From positions 168,402 through 232,401 of the forward strand of contig CAMKOM010000001.1 of assembly GCA_946414435.1 (NCBI GenBank): a stretch of DNA of 64,000 nt. The letters are read 5' to 3'. The notes beneath the pieces are model-generated. The model did no database searches. It was not told the origin of the DNA and was given only the letters and a program-made list of their open reading frames with translations. This stretch comes from an uncultured Bacteroidota bacterium (lineage in GTDB: Bacteria > Bacteroidota > Bacteroidia > Bacteroidales > SZUA-534). The translations under genes were made by a program, and so were the position numbers. Positions 8,720 to 17,761 of this stretch are shown piece after piece; positions within the stretch are counted from its first letter, which is position 1; each line of letters begins with the position of its first letter.

Positions 8720-8753
8720 AACGCCGCACAAATCAGAATTCGCACGGCGTTAA
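8716..8753 (-). terminator. Intrinsic terminator after the amidohydrolase
   Basis: Minus strand: AACGCCGTGCGAAT, loop, ATTTGTGCGGCGTT, then TTTTT. The T-tract overlaps the -33 box of the rhuM promoter, so one transcription unit ends where the next begins. Confidence 0.6.
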
Positions 8754-8781
8754 TGGTTATCGTATTGACAATCAATGCTCA

Positions 8782-9528
8782 CTACAAGTCCATAAACTTC
8801 TTCGCATTGTTGTAGAAGATATTTTCAAGACCGTCATCGTCGACGCCGCAAGCCGCAACTTTCTGAATCTCAACTGTTGGGTGGTGGAACGGCGAGTCGA
8901 TACCGAACATCACGCGGTCGTGGCCGACGGTGTCGTAGGCGTTCTTAATCTGACAACTCATTGACGTGCCCGACGTTTCGAGCCAGATATTGCTATAGCG
9001 GCGGGCCATAGTTATCGCCGCATCGACATACACCCCGTGGGCGTGGCCCATATGAATCATCACAATGGGCAGGTGCGGGTGACGCTCGGCCAAGAGCCCG
9101 ATTTGCCACGGCAGCGAGAAAGGCGGGTGCCCCGAATGCACAAACAGCGGACAGCCGTATTTCTCGCAGAGTTCGGCCACAGGGTCAACGCAAGGCGCGT
9201 CGGCGGTGTAGCCATCGAAGAGCGACTGCAGTTTGGCGCCCGCAAAATGCTCGTCGCGCAGATAATGCTCGAGCAGGTCGTAGGCTGGCTGCCCCTGCGC
9301 GCAGTTCACCCACATCAGCGGCACAATCTTGTCGGGGTGCTGACGGTAGGCCGCCACTGTGTCGTCGTTCGAGTAGGCGCTCGACGCGCAAAGAATGGTC
9401 TTCTCGATATTGTATTCCGCCATCTGCTCAAGCAGCCGCTCGGTGTTGAAATCGATATTGAACGGACTGCCGAACGCTCCAATGTGCGTGTGGGCGTCAA
9501 TCTTTTTGAATTTGCTGAAATCGTTCAT
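8782..9528 (-). CDS. Amidohydrolase-related TIM-barrel metalloprotein
   Basis: A 248-residue cytoplasmic hydrolase or decarboxylase-like protein of the amidohydrolase-2 type. Metal-ligand motifs in order: DAHTHIG (residues 11-17), LFVHSGHP, VMIHMGHAHG and the late Asp in MFGIDSPFHHP. The substrate is not evident. It lies between the RhuM cassette and the pstS-like gene but has its own -7 box and terminator, so linkage with either is weak. Confidence 0.75.
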   Translation of the reverse strand: MNDFSKFKKIDAHTHIGAFGSPFNIDFNTERLLEQMAEYNIEKTILCASSAYSNDDTVAAYRQHPDKIVPLMWVNCAQGQPAYDLLEHYLRDEHFAGAKLQSLFDGYTADAPCVDPVAELCEKYGCPLFVHSGHPPFSLPWQIGLLAERHPHLPIVMIHMGHAHGVYVDAAITMARRYSNIWLETSGTSMSCQIKNAYDTVGHDRVMFGIDSPFHHPTVEIQKVAACGVDDDGLENIFYNNAKKFMDL

Positions 9529-9581
9529 TTATAGTATTTTATTTAAGGTGTAAAGATTAAAATGTTTTTAATCCAATGGCG

Positions 9582-9589
9582 CAAAAGTA
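9582..9589 (-). promoter_or_regulatory. Amidohydrolase -7 box
   Basis: TACTTTTG on the minus strand, 53 bases upstream of the ATG at 9528. No good -33 TTG is seen. Confidence 0.45.
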
Positions 9590-9624
9590 ACTGATTGCCG
9601 CAGTTTTTTTTTGCAGAATTTCAC

Positions 9625-9663
9625 AAAAAAATCCGCCACAAGAGCACTTTCACCCTTGCGGCG
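9625..9663 (-). terminator. Intrinsic terminator after the pstS-like gene
   Basis: Minus strand: CCGCCGCAAG, 12-base loop, CTTGTGGCGG (one mismatch), then ATTTTTTT. It closes the porin-pstS transcript. Confidence 0.75.
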
Positions 9664-9688
9664 GGTTCAATCCGCGAAAGCGTTTATA

Positions 9689-10672
9689 TTATTTATTCTC
9701 AAGCAAATTCAGCGCTTTCTGAATCTTTTCCTGAGTGATTTCGATATAGCCCACAGGTTCATTCTTTTTCTGACCGTCGGTGAGCACATATTTCAGAAAA
9801 GCCTTAACCACGGGGTCGGTCGGGACGCCTTTGGTGACAAGGTACAAATCGCGGGCGGGCGGCGACGGATAGCGGCCTTCGGCAATGGCCTTGGTCACGT
9901 TGTCCTTCAGGTTGTAGAACTGCTCATCGTCTGATATTGAGCCGTTTTCATCGGTATCGACAGGAAAAATCTGAAGGTCGGCGTTCAGGTTATGGGTGTC
10001 GTTGTCGTAGGCGTAACCGATATTGTTGAAGCCGATCCCGTAGATATCTTTCTGAATGGCAGCGGCAAGCCCAGGGTCGCCAAAGACGGCCGTTCCGCCA
10101 AGGTCTTCCTGCTTGGCGCCGAACCAGTTGGCAAACGTCTCGGCCGCACCGCAGGCGTCAGAGCGCGTGTAAATGTGAATCGGCGTCTCATCGTCGGTTC
10201 CGAGCACATCGCCCCAAGTCTTCACATCGCCGTCAATCCAAATGCGGCGGGCGATTTCTTTGGTGATTCCGTGCTCAAGTATCTTGCTGATAATCGGGTT
10301 GTTGGCGTTGATTGTCGGCACCACGGCATCTTTAGCCGACGGGAAACCAACGGCGCCCTTCTCCTGCTCCTGCGGATAAACTTCGCGCGAAACCATTCCG
10401 AAATCGACCACGCCAGCCAGCACGTCAGTCATTCCCTTGCCCGCGCCGCCAGCCGACACATCGACCTTCACGCCAGGATTCAGTTGTTGGAACTCTTCGG
10501 CCCAGACCACCGCCAGCGGATAGAGCGCAAACGCGCCCGACAGCGACAGTTCGCCCTTCAGTTTGCCGTCTTTTGTAACCTTGTTGCCCGACGTGCTACC
10601 GCCGCACGAGTTGAGTGACGCCGCCGCTACGGCCGCAATCACCACGTAATTTAAAATCCTTTTCATTTTCAT
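9689..10672 (-). CDS. pstS: PstS-like periplasmic oxyanion-binding lipoprotein
   Basis: A 327-residue lipoprotein (lipobox LNSC, Cys23) of the PstS family that would deliver its ligand to PstC/PstA. Family motifs are present in modified form: LSGAFALYPL (44-53), SAGGAGKG (73-80), VDFGMVSREV (89-98) and YTRSDACGA (168-176). In E. coli PstS the last motif is R-x-D-G-S-G-T, whose Ser and Thr bind phosphate. Here they are Cys174 and Ala176, and the N-terminal TF pair is not conserved either. Arg170 and Asp172 remain. This may be a Bacteroidota variant of the phosphate protein or a protein for another oxyanion. It is probably cotranscribed with the porin upstream. Confidence 0.85.
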   Translation of the reverse strand: MKMKRILNYVVIAAVAAASLNSCGGSTSGNKVTKDGKLKGELSLSGAFALYPLAVVWAEEFQQLNPGVKVDVSAGGAGKGMTDVLAGVVDFGMVSREVYPQEQEKGAVGFPSAKDAVVPTINANNPIISKILEHGITKEIARRIWIDGDVKTWGDVLGTDDETPIHIYTRSDACGAAETFANWFGAKQEDLGGTAVFGDPGLAAAIQKDIYGIGFNNIGYAYDNDTHNLNADLQIFPVDTDENGSISDDEQFYNLKDNVTKAIAEGRYPSPPARDLYLVTKGVPTDPVVKAFLKYVLTDGQKKNEPVGYIEITQEKIQKALNLLENK

Positions 10673-10846
10673 AGTTTTAAGTATTTGAAGTTTTAAGTTT
10701 TAAGTTTTAAGTTAAAAGTTTAGAAGGTTAGGCGCTTCGCTGTTTAGAAGGTTTAGTTGAAAGTTGAACAAGTTTAACAGGTTGAAAATCATCACTTTTA
10801 ATTATTCATTGTTCATTCCTAATTTCTAAATCCTAATTCCTAACTA
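10673..10846. repeat. Reiterated-word spacer between porin and pstS-like gene
   Basis: Tandem words AGTTTTA, GTTTAGAAGG, AACAAGTTTAACAGGTT and CTAATTTCTAAATCCTAATT. About 60 bases closely match 4650-4745, implying recent copying or shared origin of the two spacers. Confidence 0.7.
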
Positions 10847-11914
10847 TCAATATTTCACCGTCACCATAAAGTAAATCCCGTTGCGGTTGTCGCGGCCTTT
10901 GTTGTTTTCGAGAGTGTAGTTCAGTTTTAAATCAATGGGTTTCACGGGGTTATAATCGAGACCGACGGTGATATCTTGCTCCGAATAGTCGCTGTTGTCG
11001 GTGTCGTCGTCGAAGAAATCGTAGCGTGCAACAAGCGACAAGCCTTTCAGAAACTCGTATCCGCCAGCAACATAGAAGCCTTGCGAGTTCAAGTCGCCAG
11101 TTTTTCCTGCAATGTATTCAGCGCGCGCAAATGCCTTTGCCGATTTGTATGCTACGCCGCCGCCAAAGCGGTTCATCGAAACGTAGAGATTGGTGTCCTG
11201 CGCCGCAAACTTGCGTGTGGCTTCGTTGTAGCCAGGCAGCGCGCCTTCGCCCCATTGGAAGTAACCCGCAACCGAAAGTTCCTTTATCGGATTGACAATC
11301 AATCGTCCAACAATGTCCTTCGACTCGTTGTTGTCGTTAGCGTTAAGCGTGTGGCCGTTGAAGATTGCCAACTCGTAGTTCAACAACGAATAACCGTCCT
11401 TCTTGAATGCGCTGCCCAAGAACTCAAGGCCAAGGTCGCGGCCGTTTTGATTGTAACCCGAAAGGTCGTTCTTGCTCATTCGCACAAGCCGCTGAACCAC
11501 AAGCGAATAGTTGATAAACTCAAGTTTCACGGGGTTGTATTCCGAGTTCTCGATTGATAGCGGCGACTTGTACTGTCCCAGCCGCACGCCAAACTCGTTG
11601 ATAGGCTTGTAGCGCACAAACAGGTCGAGAATTTTGGGCGTTCCCGTAAGTTCAAGTTGCAGTTTATAGTCAACCTTGCCAGCGTCACCTTTGTAAAGGT
11701 CGCCTTGCAAAACGAGCCTTGCGCGGCGAAGCAAGAAGGTCGATTGCGGCGCGTCGGTGTAAGTGTAGCCCGCCTGTAAAAATCCCGACGGGGTGACAAG
11801 TTTCTTAATCTGCCCAGCCAGTTCACTCGTGGTTGGCTCGGCGCCTTCGGTTTGAGCAAACGCCCCCACCGCCGACAACAGTAATGCTGTAATAATCAAA
11901 TTTGTACGTTTCAT
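10847..11914 (-). CDS. OprO/OprP-type outer-membrane porin
   Basis: A 355-residue outer-membrane beta-barrel protein of the phosphate-selective porin O/P family. It has a signal peptide (MKRTNLIITALLLSAVGAFA), then a barrel with FLLRRARLVLQGDLYKG, LRLGQYKSPLS-like DVRLGQ/ FGVRLGQYKSP and many alternating strands. It ends IYFMVTVKY with the aromatic C-terminal residue expected for BAM insertion. It lies directly upstream of the pstS-like gene and would supply anion to it. The name phosphate-selective is inherited from Pseudomonas relatives. The shared regulation with cysD makes sulfate an alternative substrate. Confidence 0.8.
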   Translation of the reverse strand: MKRTNLIITALLLSAVGAFAQTEGAEPTTSELAGQIKKLVTPSGFLQAGYTYTDAPQSTFLLRRARLVLQGDLYKGDAGKVDYKLQLELTGTPKILDLFVRYKPINEFGVRLGQYKSPLSIENSEYNPVKLEFINYSLVVQRLVRMSKNDLSGYNQNGRDLGLEFLGSAFKKDGYSLLNYELAIFNGHTLNANDNNESKDIVGRLIVNPIKELSVAGYFQWGEGALPGYNEATRKFAAQDTNLYVSMNRFGGGVAYKSAKAFARAEYIAGKTGDLNSQGFYVAGGYEFLKGLSLVARYDFFDDDTDNSDYSEQDITVGLDYNPVKPIDLKLNYTLENNKGRDNRNGIYFMVTVKY

Positions 11915-11948
11915 TTTAAATAGTTTTTAGTTTTATTCAATCTTTATC

Positions 11949-12050
11949 AACCTATTAAACTGATAGGTTATTTGCCAGCAAACGTACAAGGATTTTTGAA
12001 ACTACCTATCGAATTGATAGGAAAAACTAAAAATCGGGTATTTATACTTA
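11949..12050 (-). promoter_or_regulatory. Porin promoter with two palindromic operators and TAAGTATAAA element
   Basis: Minus strand: -7 box TACGTTTG at 11979-11986. Palindrome AACCTATCAGTTTAATAGGT(T) at 11949-11969 lies downstream (centre 20 bases away). Palindrome CCTATCAATTCGATAGG at 12005-12021 lies upstream (centre 27 bases away). TAAGTATAAA lies at 12041-12050. The geometry equals that of the pstC promoter. Confidence 0.7.
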
Positions 12051-12142
12051 TGCGGAATAGGTAGAAATAGGCAGCAAATCTGCAAAAAGTAGGCAGTAAG
12101 AAAATTCAGCATCACCTCAAAAAATGACAACAGAGTTTAATG

Positions 12143-12173
12143 TTTGGCATTTTCGCAAAGCGGGATAAATTTG
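12143..12173 (+). promoter_or_regulatory. Promoter of the MBL-fold gene
   Basis: -33 TTTG at 12143-12146, 19-base spacer, -7 TAAATTTG at 12166-12173. It lies inside the TTG-started open frame and so supports the ATG at 12189. Confidence 0.65.
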
Positions 12174-12188
12174 TCGAAGAAATCAGAT

Positions 12189-12980
12189 ATGGTTACAGAA
12201 CTAAAAATAAGCATTTTGTCAGACAAGCAAGCCCTTTGTGGATACGGTGCAGAACATGGACTGTCGTTTCTGATTGAAGCCGACAGCCGCGTGCTGTTCG
12301 ACACGGGCGCATCGGATTTGTTTGCCCAAAACGCTGCAAAAATGGGAATTGACCTTTCAACGGTCGATACGGTTGTGTTAAGCCACGGCCACTACGACCA
12401 CGGAAACGGCCTACAATGGATAGCCAACAAGACGATTGTGCTACACCCAGGGGCATTTTCACAACGCATTTCGGGACGCTCGGGGCGAAATATCTCAATG
12501 GCTGTAAGCCGGCAGTCGGTAGAGAGCCGCAACACAATAATCGAAACAAAGGAACCTCTTTGGCTGACCGGGAACATGGTGTATTTAGGTGAGATTAAAC
12601 GCATTATGCCTTTTGAGCAAGAATGCAGCTCGCCATTTCATTTTGCCGATGGCTCATCTGACTCGGTTGCCGACGATTCGGCATTAACCGTGACTACCAA
12701 CAAGGGTTTGGTTGTGATTTCTGGTTGCGCCCACTCGGGCATCTGCAACATTGTTGAACAAGCCCGCCGTGTGACAAGCATAAACAATGTTTATGCAGTT
12801 ATAGGAGGATTCCACCTTACCGCCATCGACAGCCGTCTTACCGCCACCATTGAATACATGAAAAACACTGGTGTTGAAATTGTTATGCCATCACACTGCA
12901 CCAGCGACGAAGCCGTCGCCGAATTCCATCGACATTTCCGTGGCGAAACGGTGATGACGGGAATGGTTATCAGGTTTTAG
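12189..12980 (+). CDS. Metallo-beta-lactamase-fold protein, COG1237-like
   Basis: A 263-residue cytoplasmic metallohydrolase-fold protein. The metal site is seen in LSHGHYDHGNG (HxHxDH), SGCAHSG and IGGFHL, with a late PSHC. The arrangement DTGASDLF...VDTVVLSHGHYDHG resembles the group annotated as dihydropterin/ribofuranosylaminobenzene phosphate synthase-like. The true substrate is unknown. Start chosen at ATG 12189 (MVTELKISILSDKQALCGYG) because the promoter at 12143-12173 excludes the TTG at 12144. It is divergent from the porin and monocistronic. Confidence 0.8.
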   Translation: MVTELKISILSDKQALCGYGAEHGLSFLIEADSRVLFDTGASDLFAQNAAKMGIDLSTVDTVVLSHGHYDHGNGLQWIANKTIVLHPGAFSQRISGRSGRNISMAVSRQSVESRNTIIETKEPLWLTGNMVYLGEIKRIMPFEQECSSPFHFADGSSDSVADDSALTVTTNKGLVVISGCAHSGICNIVEQARRVTSINNVYAVIGGFHLTAIDSRLTATIEYMKNTGVEIVMPSHCTSDEAVAEFHRHFRGETVMTGMVIRF

Positions 12981-13210
12981 GTATAGGGGGCTAGTGATTC
13001 GGTGTCGGGTGGAATTTAGGAGTGAAAAATGAAGATAGAGAGAGACTGCCCACTGCTCAAAATCGACTGAAGTATGTTGTCGGTAGTCTGTAGTACCAAA
13101 AACTCAACTCTAACACTTAACATTTACCTTTCAATTCACCAACTACGTTTCTTTCACCAAAATAGAGCATACATTAATCACATAAGCCGACAAATTCAAA
13201 AACTTTTCTG
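12981..13210. other. Intergenic gap before the C25 protease
   Basis: About 230 bases with no gene, no convincing hairpin and only loose AT-rich repeats such as CAACTCTAACACTTAACATTTACC. Nothing further is seen. Confidence 0.4.
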
Positions 13211-13222
13211 TAGATTTGCGTC

Positions 13223-16200
13223 ATGATTCGCAGATTGCTACCCATATTATTGCTATTATTCTGTTGCCCAACCATATACGCACAGAACAAGCAAGTATTG
13301 CACGCCAGCGAAAAACATGGCAGCAATGGACTGTCTATTAAAGGTAGCAGCCAGAATCAAATAAAAATGTCGGCGAACATTGGCGTCATCAGTCTGAACG
13401 ACACCACAACAAAAAAAGGCGATTTCATTGAACTGCAAGCCGATGGCACATATATTTCAGGTGCAGAAGGCGAACCGCAACTGCCTGCTCTACGGAAACT
13501 TGTGGAAATGCCTATGGGCTCGAAGCCGACAATTATTATAAAACACGCAGATACAACATTTTATGCATTATCAGATTTCGGCATCGACCGAAAACTATCG
13601 CCACATCAACCATCACAAAGCAAAAGCGGTAAAGAGCAAAAAATCAAATACAAGAAACGTTCATACCGCCGCAACTATTTCACTCAAAGTGAACTTGTTT
13701 CCACCTCATTAGTTGGTTCAATGCGCGGTGTCGGCATTTATCAAATAGCCGTTAATCCTGTACGATACAATCCAAAGCAAAACACTCTAATGGTGTTCAG
13801 CAACATTGAGTTTGACGTTGATTTTGACAGCGGCACGGCAAAATCAAATACAAACGAAACATCACCTTACTTTGAAGGCGTATACTCATCGCTCGGGAAC
13901 CACAAAAGCCTGACCACGCCATCAAATCATCCTGTCAAATATCTGATTATCACCGATACTGCGTTTGTTGGCGCACTTGCCGACTTCATCACATGGAAAC
14001 GGCAGAAGGGTTTTAACGTTGTAGTTGCCACCACCGATACCATCGGTAATTTCGCAAACGACATAAAAGAATGGGTTTCAACTCAATATCATTCAGCAAC
14101 CGACGACAATCCCGCACCATCATTTTTGCTGCTAGCCGGTGATACCGACAAAATTCCAACATCACGAACAGGAGCATCATCTGGCTATGGCACAGATCTT
14201 TATTACGCTTGCATGGACGGCGATGATGACATCGTTCCCGACATCTACTATGGTCGGTTCTCGGCCCGCACATCCGCACAAATGAAAGCCATTGCCGACA
14301 AAACCATTGCTTACGAAAAATATCAATTCGAAGACCCATCGTATCTTGCAAAAGCCACACTCATAGCAGGTTATGACGGCACATACCGTTCTGCCATAGG
14401 CATCCCTACGGTAAACTACATTACCAATAACCGCATTAACGCAAAAAACGGCTATAGTACCATCAACAAGTACACCCAAAGCTACACAAACTGTTATTCC
14501 GATCCATCGATTTCTGTTGGACTGGTAAACTATACAGCACATGGCTCAACAACAACATGGGAAGACCCCGAACTGACACAAAACAAAGTAAGAAGTTTCA
14601 ACAATCAGGGCCAATTCCCGTTTGTTATTGCAAACTGCTGTTTGTCAGGGCAATTCACCAAAGACGAGTGCATTGGCGAGACTTGGCTTCGGAAAGAGAA
14701 CAGTGGTGCAGTGGCCTACATTGGCTCATTGCCTAAGACTTACTGGCACGAAGATTTTTATTGGGCGGTGGGCGCGCACAACTATAGTTCCGGCGTAAGT
14801 CCCGACACTAGCGCCACCACCACCGGTGCGTTCGATGTGCCATTTGTGTCCGACTATGTATGCGGTGGTGGCATCATGTACACAGGCAATCTGTCTGTTG
14901 CCGAAGCATACAACAACGACTATCATACCAACGTATCGCCACGGTATTATTGGGAAGGCTACAACTACTTGGGCGACCCATCGCTACTAGTATATTTTGG
15001 CGAAGCAAAAGATAATGTTGTCAGCCATAGCATTACAATACCAGTTAGCAGCAACACTGTAACTGTCAATGCTTTAGGCGGCTCATATATTGCAATATCA
15101 CACAATGGCGAGCTATTGGGTGTTGCATACGTTCCAACTTGCGAAAATACTGTGAACGTAACCATCAAGCCAATCAACGAGCCTGGCGAAATTGATGTTG
15201 TAGTTACGAAACCACGTTACAAACCATATTTCGGGAAAATCACTGCAATACTGCCCGACAAATCATATTTGGTAATAAACGAGAATCCTTTCAAAAACAA
15301 CGACTTACAATATGGTGGTACAGCCAATTTCGATGTTGTGGTGAGCAACTTAGGCCAACAAACATCACAAACAGCCACCGTGAGCATCACCAGCACGAGC
15401 CCACTTGTGAAAAATGTCAGTGCAACACAAACAACACTAAGCCCCATAGGAAGTCAGACAAACCAGACCTTTGCAAACCTATGCCACATTGAACTTAAGG
15501 AAAACATTGCCGATGGCACAAAAATACCATTCATATTCTCTGTAACTGAAGCAGAACGAACAACAGCAAATGTATTCACACTTAATGTAACAGCGCCTAA
15601 ACTGAAATTGGACGCTTCGGCAACCATCGACAAACCCAACGGGCATTTGTTCCCAGGCGAAACAGCCGATATCATCATACCAATAACCAACATTGGCCAC
15701 GAACGGATGGATTTTGCCACTATAAAACTGACAGCAGACGGCAATCAGCCGACAGTGATGGTTATCAGCAGCGAACAAACAGTGAGGAATCTGAATCCGG
15801 GCGACACAGCAATCTGCCGCTTCACCATTGCCGCCGACGAATATGCAAACATGATGACGCTGTTCAACTTCAAGGTTTCCGCAACGGCTGGTGAACCACT
15901 TCACTCCGACACGTGCCGTTATACCATAACCATCGGCAAACTTGAAGAGAATGTCATCGGCACATCGACATCCCACACTGAGTGGTATCCTCTAAACAAC
16001 TATTATAAATGCAGCATCACGCAAGTTTTATACACGACAGCAGACCTTGGAAAAGCACCTATGCAGATTGACGAAATGGCATTACAACTTGCAAAAATCA
16101 CACCGCAAAACAAATTTGACGGATATAAGGATTTCAAGATAAAAATGAAGTTCGTAAAGTCTAACAGTTTAAAAGATATAAAGAAATTCATCGACATGTC

Positions 16201-17761
16201 CGATGCAGAAACGGTGTTCGACAAAGATCTGCTGGTTATCAAGGAAGCAGGCGAACTGAAGCTGAAATTCGACAAGCCTTTCGTCTATGACGGAAAGAGC
16301 AATGTGCTAGTTGAATTCTTATGGGGGAAGAACAGCGGGACTGTTGCCAAAAATGACCGCCCCGACGTTTATTGCCATTCAACATCAGTAAGAACAGTAG
16401 CTTACGATGCCGAAGATGATCCTGAGGAGTTTTACGTGTACAATACAACCTCGTATCGACCGAACACCACATTTCTATACCAAAAACCAAAATATCTATT
16501 ATTCGATGTTAAAGATACTGACAGTCAGCCTGTTGCCGATATCGAAATCATGGTTGACGGCCGGAAGTCTATTACTAATATCAATGGTTTTACACAACTA
16601 TACACATTCTCCAACCGACGTATCGAATATGAACTGAATACTATTGATTACGCTGTGGATAAAGAAGTTATAGAGACATCTAACGACACCGTGCGATTCA
16701 GCCTGCAACTGCGAAGGACAAATGTGTTTGCCGTCACCTTCCACGTTATCGATTCAACAACACACAGCAGCCTTGAGAACGCACAGATAACCATAAACAA
16801 TCACACCGTTACAACCGACAACTATGGATGGGGCACATTCGACAAGGTACCAAACTGCCCCACAAAATACAAAATTGAAGCCAACGACTACTATACAGCC
16901 AACGGCACAATCAACATTAACACCGATACTCTTATACTGATTGGGATTAGCAAATTGCCACTTATCACGTTCAACATCAACGACAACGGCACTCCCGCGG
17001 CAGGTATTGTAATCAACATCGGCGAAAGTCAACTAACAACCAACAATCAAGGTCTTGCATCGTTAAGAACAGCCCAAACCGACATAATCCCCTACTCTAT
17101 TTCCATTGGCAATCAAACGGCTCTCGCTGACACCATCTGGAATCTACGCAAATCGGCAACCATCAACATCAATTTGGCACTCATCGATACCATTGGCACC
17201 GGTCCGCAACCTAACGACACCGTTGGTAATAGCCAACAGCCAAACGACACATTGCCACCCAAGATGTACTCACTGACTTTCTACCTGTCTGATGGCGTGA
17301 ATCCAATCGACTCGGCTCTGATAACCGTGAATGGCATTGACAAAAACACCGACAGCACAGGGCACGCCGTATTCGACGGAATTGCCGACAGCACAAATAT
17401 CGCTTACACTATCAGCAAAGACGGCTACGAAGTTGCCAATGGCCGCAGAACCCTATCGGACTCTATGATTTGCACAGGCAATATCACAATCAGACTTTCT
17501 CTTCGGAAAGTGGCCGGCACAAGTTATGGCACAGAAGAACAGGCCGGTATAAAAATCTATCCGAACCCATCGGATGGACTGATTAACTTGCCCGACTTCA
17601 ACGGACAAACCGTTTCAATCATTGACGCCAACGGCCGTCTGGTGAAAAAAGCCATAGTCGATGGCGGAAGAATAGACCTACGGCCGATTACGGCAGGCAT
17701 TTACACTCTGACTGCCGAAACGCAGAACGGCATTGTGTCGGTCATAATAGTAATCAAGTGA
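13223..17761 (+). CDS. Gingipain-like C25 cysteine protease with type IX secretion tail
   Basis: A secreted or surface protease of 1512 residues. Domains: signal peptide 1-20 (MIRRLLPILLLLFCCPTIYA); propeptide to about 235; C25 catalytic domain about 236-600 with YLIITD, LLLAGDTDKIP, catalytic His440 in NYTAHGS and Cys473 in ANCCLSGQF; an Ig-like domain; CARDB-like repeats about 680-950; a jellyroll-like segment; four or so carboxypeptidase-regulatory-like or Ig-like repeats about 1150-1400; and a type IX (Por) secretion tail from about 1445 (IKIYPNPSDGLINLP...AGIYTLTAE). The tail predicts export by the type IX system and possible cell-surface attachment. A TAGATTTG -7-like box sits at 13211-13218, only four bases before the ATG, so the mRNA may be leaderless. 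The signal peptide supports this start. Confidence 0.9.
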   Translation: MIRRLLPILLLLFCCPTIYAQNKQVLHASEKHGSNGLSIKGSSQNQIKMSANIGVISLNDTTTKKGDFIELQADGTYISGAEGEPQLPALRKLVEMPMGSKPTIIIKHADTTFYALSDFGIDRKLSPHQPSQSKSGKEQKIKYKKRSYRRNYFTQSELVSTSLVGSMRGVGIYQIAVNPVRYNPKQNTLMVFSNIEFDVDFDSGTAKSNTNETSPYFEGVYSSLGNHKSLTTPSNHPVKYLIITDTAFVGALADFITWKRQKGFNVVVATTDTIGNFANDIKEWVSTQYHSATDDNPAPSFLLLAGDTDKIPTSRTGASSGYGTDLYYACMDGDDDIVPDIYYGRFSARTSAQMKAIADKTIAYEKYQFEDPSYLAKATLIAGYDGTYRSAIGIPTVNYITNNRINAKNGYSTINKYTQSYTNCYSDPSISVGLVNYTAHGSTTTWEDPELTQNKVRSFNNQGQFPFVIANCCLSGQFTKDECIGETWLRKENSGAVAYIGSLPKTYWHEDFYWAVGAHNYSSGVSPDTSATTTGAFDVPFVSDYVCGGGIMYTGNLSVAEAYNNDYHTNVSPRYYWEGYNYLGDPSLLVYFGEAKDNVVSHSITIPVSSNTVTVNALGGSYIAISHNGELLGVAYVPTCENTVNVTIKPINEPGEIDVVVTKPRYKPYFGKITAILPDKSYLVINENPFKNNDLQYGGTANFDVVVSNLGQQTSQTATVSITSTSPLVKNVSATQTTLSPIGSQTNQTFANLCHIELKENIADGTKIPFIFSVTEAERTTANVFTLNVTAPKLKLDASATIDKPNGHLFPGETADIIIPITNIGHERMDFATIKLTADGNQPTVMVISSEQTVRNLNPGDTAICRFTIAADEYANMMTLFNFKVSATAGEPLHSDTCRYTITIGKLEENVIGTSTSHTEWYPLNNYYKCSITQVLYTTADLGKAPMQIDEMALQLAKITPQNKFDGYKDFKIKMKFVKSNSLKDIKKFIDMSDAETVFDKDLLVIKEAGELKLKFDKPFVYDGKSNVLVEFLWGKNSGTVAKNDRPDVYCHSTSVRTVAYDAEDDPEEFYVYNTTSYRPNTTFLYQKPKYLLFDVKDTDSQPVADIEIMVDGRKSITNINGFTQLYTFSNRRIEYELNTIDYAVDKEVIETSNDTVRFSLQLRRTNVFAVTFHVIDSTTHSSLENAQITINNHTVTTDNYGWGTFDKVPNCPTKYKIEANDYYTANGTININTDTLILIGISKLPLITFNINDNGTPAAGIVINIGESQLTTNNQGLASLRTAQTDIIPYSISIGNQTALADTIWNLRKSATININLALIDTIGTGPQPNDTVGNSQQPNDTLPPKMYSLTFYLSDGVNPIDSALITVNGIDKNTDSTGHAVFDGIADSTNIAYTISKDGYEVANGRRTLSDSMICTGNITIRLSLRKVAGTSYGTEEQAGIKIYPNPSDGLINLPDFNGQTVSIIDANGRLVKKAIVDGGRIDLRPITAGIYTLTAETQNGIVSVIIVIK

